A stretch of 64,000 nt of DNA from an uncultured Prevotellaceae bacterium (lineage in GTDB: Bacteria > Bacteroidota > Bacteroidia > Bacteroidales > Bacteroidaceae): positions 22,615 to 86,614 of the forward strand of contig CAMHNI010000010.1 in assembly GCA_946186505.1 (NCBI GenBank). Direction: 5' to 3'. A model generated the notes under the pieces. The model had not been told where the DNA came from. It worked only from the letters and a program-made list of their open reading frames with translations, and did no database searches. This document shows, piece by piece, positions 63,067 through 64,000 of the stretch. A program made the translations under genes and the position numbers. How positions within the stretch are numbered: position 1 is the stretch's first letter; each line of letters starts with the position of its first letter.

Positions 63067-63804
63067 TTAGATGGTTAATTCCTGCTCTTCCTTCAAATCC
63101 TTACCCATCAGGATAATCTGTGAGATAATCATCAGCACAAGGCCAAAGACGATGTAGTAGATACTTGCAGACTCCCAAGGAATGTGGTAGTAAGCCATCA
63201 TCACAGTCTCACGGAGTATCTGTATCTGGATGTAGCCCACCACATTGGCCAGGATCCAGAAGGCTACGAGTAACCACCCTGCCGTTTCCAGCCGTTTGGC
63301 AATCTGCGTCACAAAGATTTCGCCTTTGTAGATGGAGTGTACCACTTTCAAGACGATGACAAGCAGCCAAAGGAACGGTAACAACAGACAAATCGATAGT
63401 GCGAAGATAATATTGAAAGTGTTCGAGCCCTTCTCCATAGGCACTTTCAGTTTCACTTGCTGCATTTCCACCATGCAAGTTTGTCCTTTTACATTGCTAT
63501 AGAGGAACTTGTCGTTGCCAAAACGATTAGGTCTGACAGGAACAGTCACCTCAAAGGTCGGCTTGAATTGGACATTATATGAGGTAGTGGTGCCGATAGT
63601 GTCGCACTTACCGTCAATGGTATCCACGTGTACTGTTATTTTCTTGTCGACCTTACCAAACTCTTCGGTCAGGGAATCCAGAGTGAGTACTTCGCCATCG
63701 TGCGTACTCCCCGAGTAGTTTTCACGATGATACGTGTTGGAGATAACTGATCCCACTAATACGATAGCCAGCAGAGCGCTGTAAATCTTAAGCTTTTTGT
63801 TCAT
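63067..63804 (-). CDS. DUF2975 membrane protein
   Basis: 245 residues from ATG 63804 (MNKKLKIYSALLAIVLVGSVIS); the track start at 63849 falls inside the promoter box. One N-terminal membrane segment, a periplasmic domain of about 100 residues, then three membrane segments (IIFALSICLLLPFLWLLVIVLKVV, WLLVAFWILANVVGYIQ, YYIVFGLVLMIISQIILMG). Between them lies IYKGEIFVTQIAKRLETAGWLL, which resembles the conserved part of the family. A sensory role with the XRE protein is an inference from pairing. Confidence 0.88.
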   Translation of the reverse strand: MNKKLKIYSALLAIVLVGSVISNTYHRENYSGSTHDGEVLTLDSLTEEFGKVDKKITVHVDTIDGKCDTIGTTTSYNVQFKPTFEVTVPVRPNRFGNDKFLYSNVKGQTCMVEMQQVKLKVPMEKGSNTFNIIFALSICLLLPFLWLLVIVLKVVHSIYKGEIFVTQIAKRLETAGWLLVAFWILANVVGYIQIQILRETVMMAYYHIPWESASIYYIVFGLVLMIISQIILMGKDLKEEQELTI

Positions 63805-63846
63805 AATTGATAAAGTATTATTGTTAAACGATAAATAATTTCGGTG

Positions 63847-63854
63847 CAAAGATA
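63847..63854 (-). promoter_or_regulatory. -7 box of the DUF2975-XRE operon
   Basis: TATCTTTG on the minus strand, 42 bases before the ATG at 63804. A TTG lies about 20 bases upstream. Confidence 0.6.
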
Positions 63855-63951
63855 AGGATTATTTTTGAAACTTTCAAGAAAAACAATGTTAATTTATCGT
63901 AAAACAATAAATTTATATTGGAAAGAGCGTTTTTTGGAATCGCGAGGACTC

Positions 63952-63959
63952 TAACTTTG
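63952..63959 (+). promoter_or_regulatory. -7 box before the last, cut-off gene
   Basis: TAACTTTG, 21 bases before an ATG at 63981. Confidence 0.5.
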
Positions 63960-63980
63960 CGCTCTAATAATTAAAGTGGA

Positions 63981-64000
63981 ATGAAAATTTGCATATTTCA
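63981..64000 (+). CDS. Start of a gene cut by the window edge
   Basis: ATG at 63981 begins an open frame reading MKICIF to the end of the window, following a -7 box at normal distance. Too short to identify. Confidence 0.4.

Overview
The window looks like chromosomal DNA of a member of the Bacteroidales, most likely a gut or rumen Prevotella-type bacterium. Three things point there: promoters of the TAnnTTTG type (TACCTTTG, TATCTTTG, TAACTTTG) before many genes; the gene set (DUF4292-EnvC operon, glycine-lipid acyltransferases, PASTA-tailed FtsI, DUF3109, DUF2975-XRE pair); and a short C-terminal tail of the form LQGxR...G.xI..xKK on several secreted enzymes. I saw no rRNA, tRNA, CRISPR array or intact transposase.

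Layout. 1-1865: two tandem collagen-like surface proteins (the first cut by the window edge). 1865-3646: SufT-like DUF59 protein, LpxH and a lipoprotein with 16-residue repeats. 3649-11638: a rhamnogalacturonan/pectin block, with a PL11 lyase divergent from a GH2 beta-galactosidase and a CE2-like esterase. 11757-16468: dut, TPR protein, DUF4292 lipoprotein and an EnvC-like factor, facing an odd histidine-phosphatase relative (16476-17762). 17871-23125: small conserved protein, rpoN, PAP2-like membrane protein, purE, ispG, TlpA-like lipoprotein. 23097-28512: U32 peptidase, then a papain-like protease / GH95 / AraC operon. 28515-31102: RluA-type synthase, ung, DUF3109. 31264-33890: dNTPase followed at 5 bp by a GH53 galactanase. 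33917-35734: GlsA/GlsB-type acyltransferases. 35893-51529: the complete division and cell wall (dcw) cluster, mraZ to ftsZ, with a clear three-box MraZ operator. 51537-53006: sufB without sufC/sufD. 53156-57150: cysS, SIMPL protein, kduI, kduD. 57172-62090: ribD and a PL1-CE8 pectate lyase/pectin methylesterase fusion. 62091-62850: a gene-poor stretch with an iteron-like array, a nested inverted repeat and an antitoxin remnant. 62851-63804: XRE regulator and DUF2975 membrane protein.

Functionally, two themes mix. One is housekeeping (envelope biogenesis, division, nucleotide hygiene, isoprenoid, purine, riboflavin). The other is pectin use: PL1-CE8 removes methyl esters and cuts homogalacturonan, PL11 cuts rhamnogalacturonan I, GH53 and GH2 trim galactan side chains, GH95 may remove fucose/galactose, the CE2-like esterase may deacetylate, and KduI/KduD process the unsaturated uronates. 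These genes are scattered among housekeeping genes and no SusC/SusD pair is present.

The least explained part is 62322-62836: four exact-pitch 22-bp repeats, then an 18-bp perfect inverted repeat made of 9-mers, then a truncated HigA-like helix-turn-helix. It reads as the relic of a mobile or replicon-like cassette. Other points worth a look: degenerate short tandem repeats inside the dcw cluster (one inside murE), a histidine phosphatase whose signature arginines are both replaced, a shortened IspG insert domain and a shortened RibD reductase domain.
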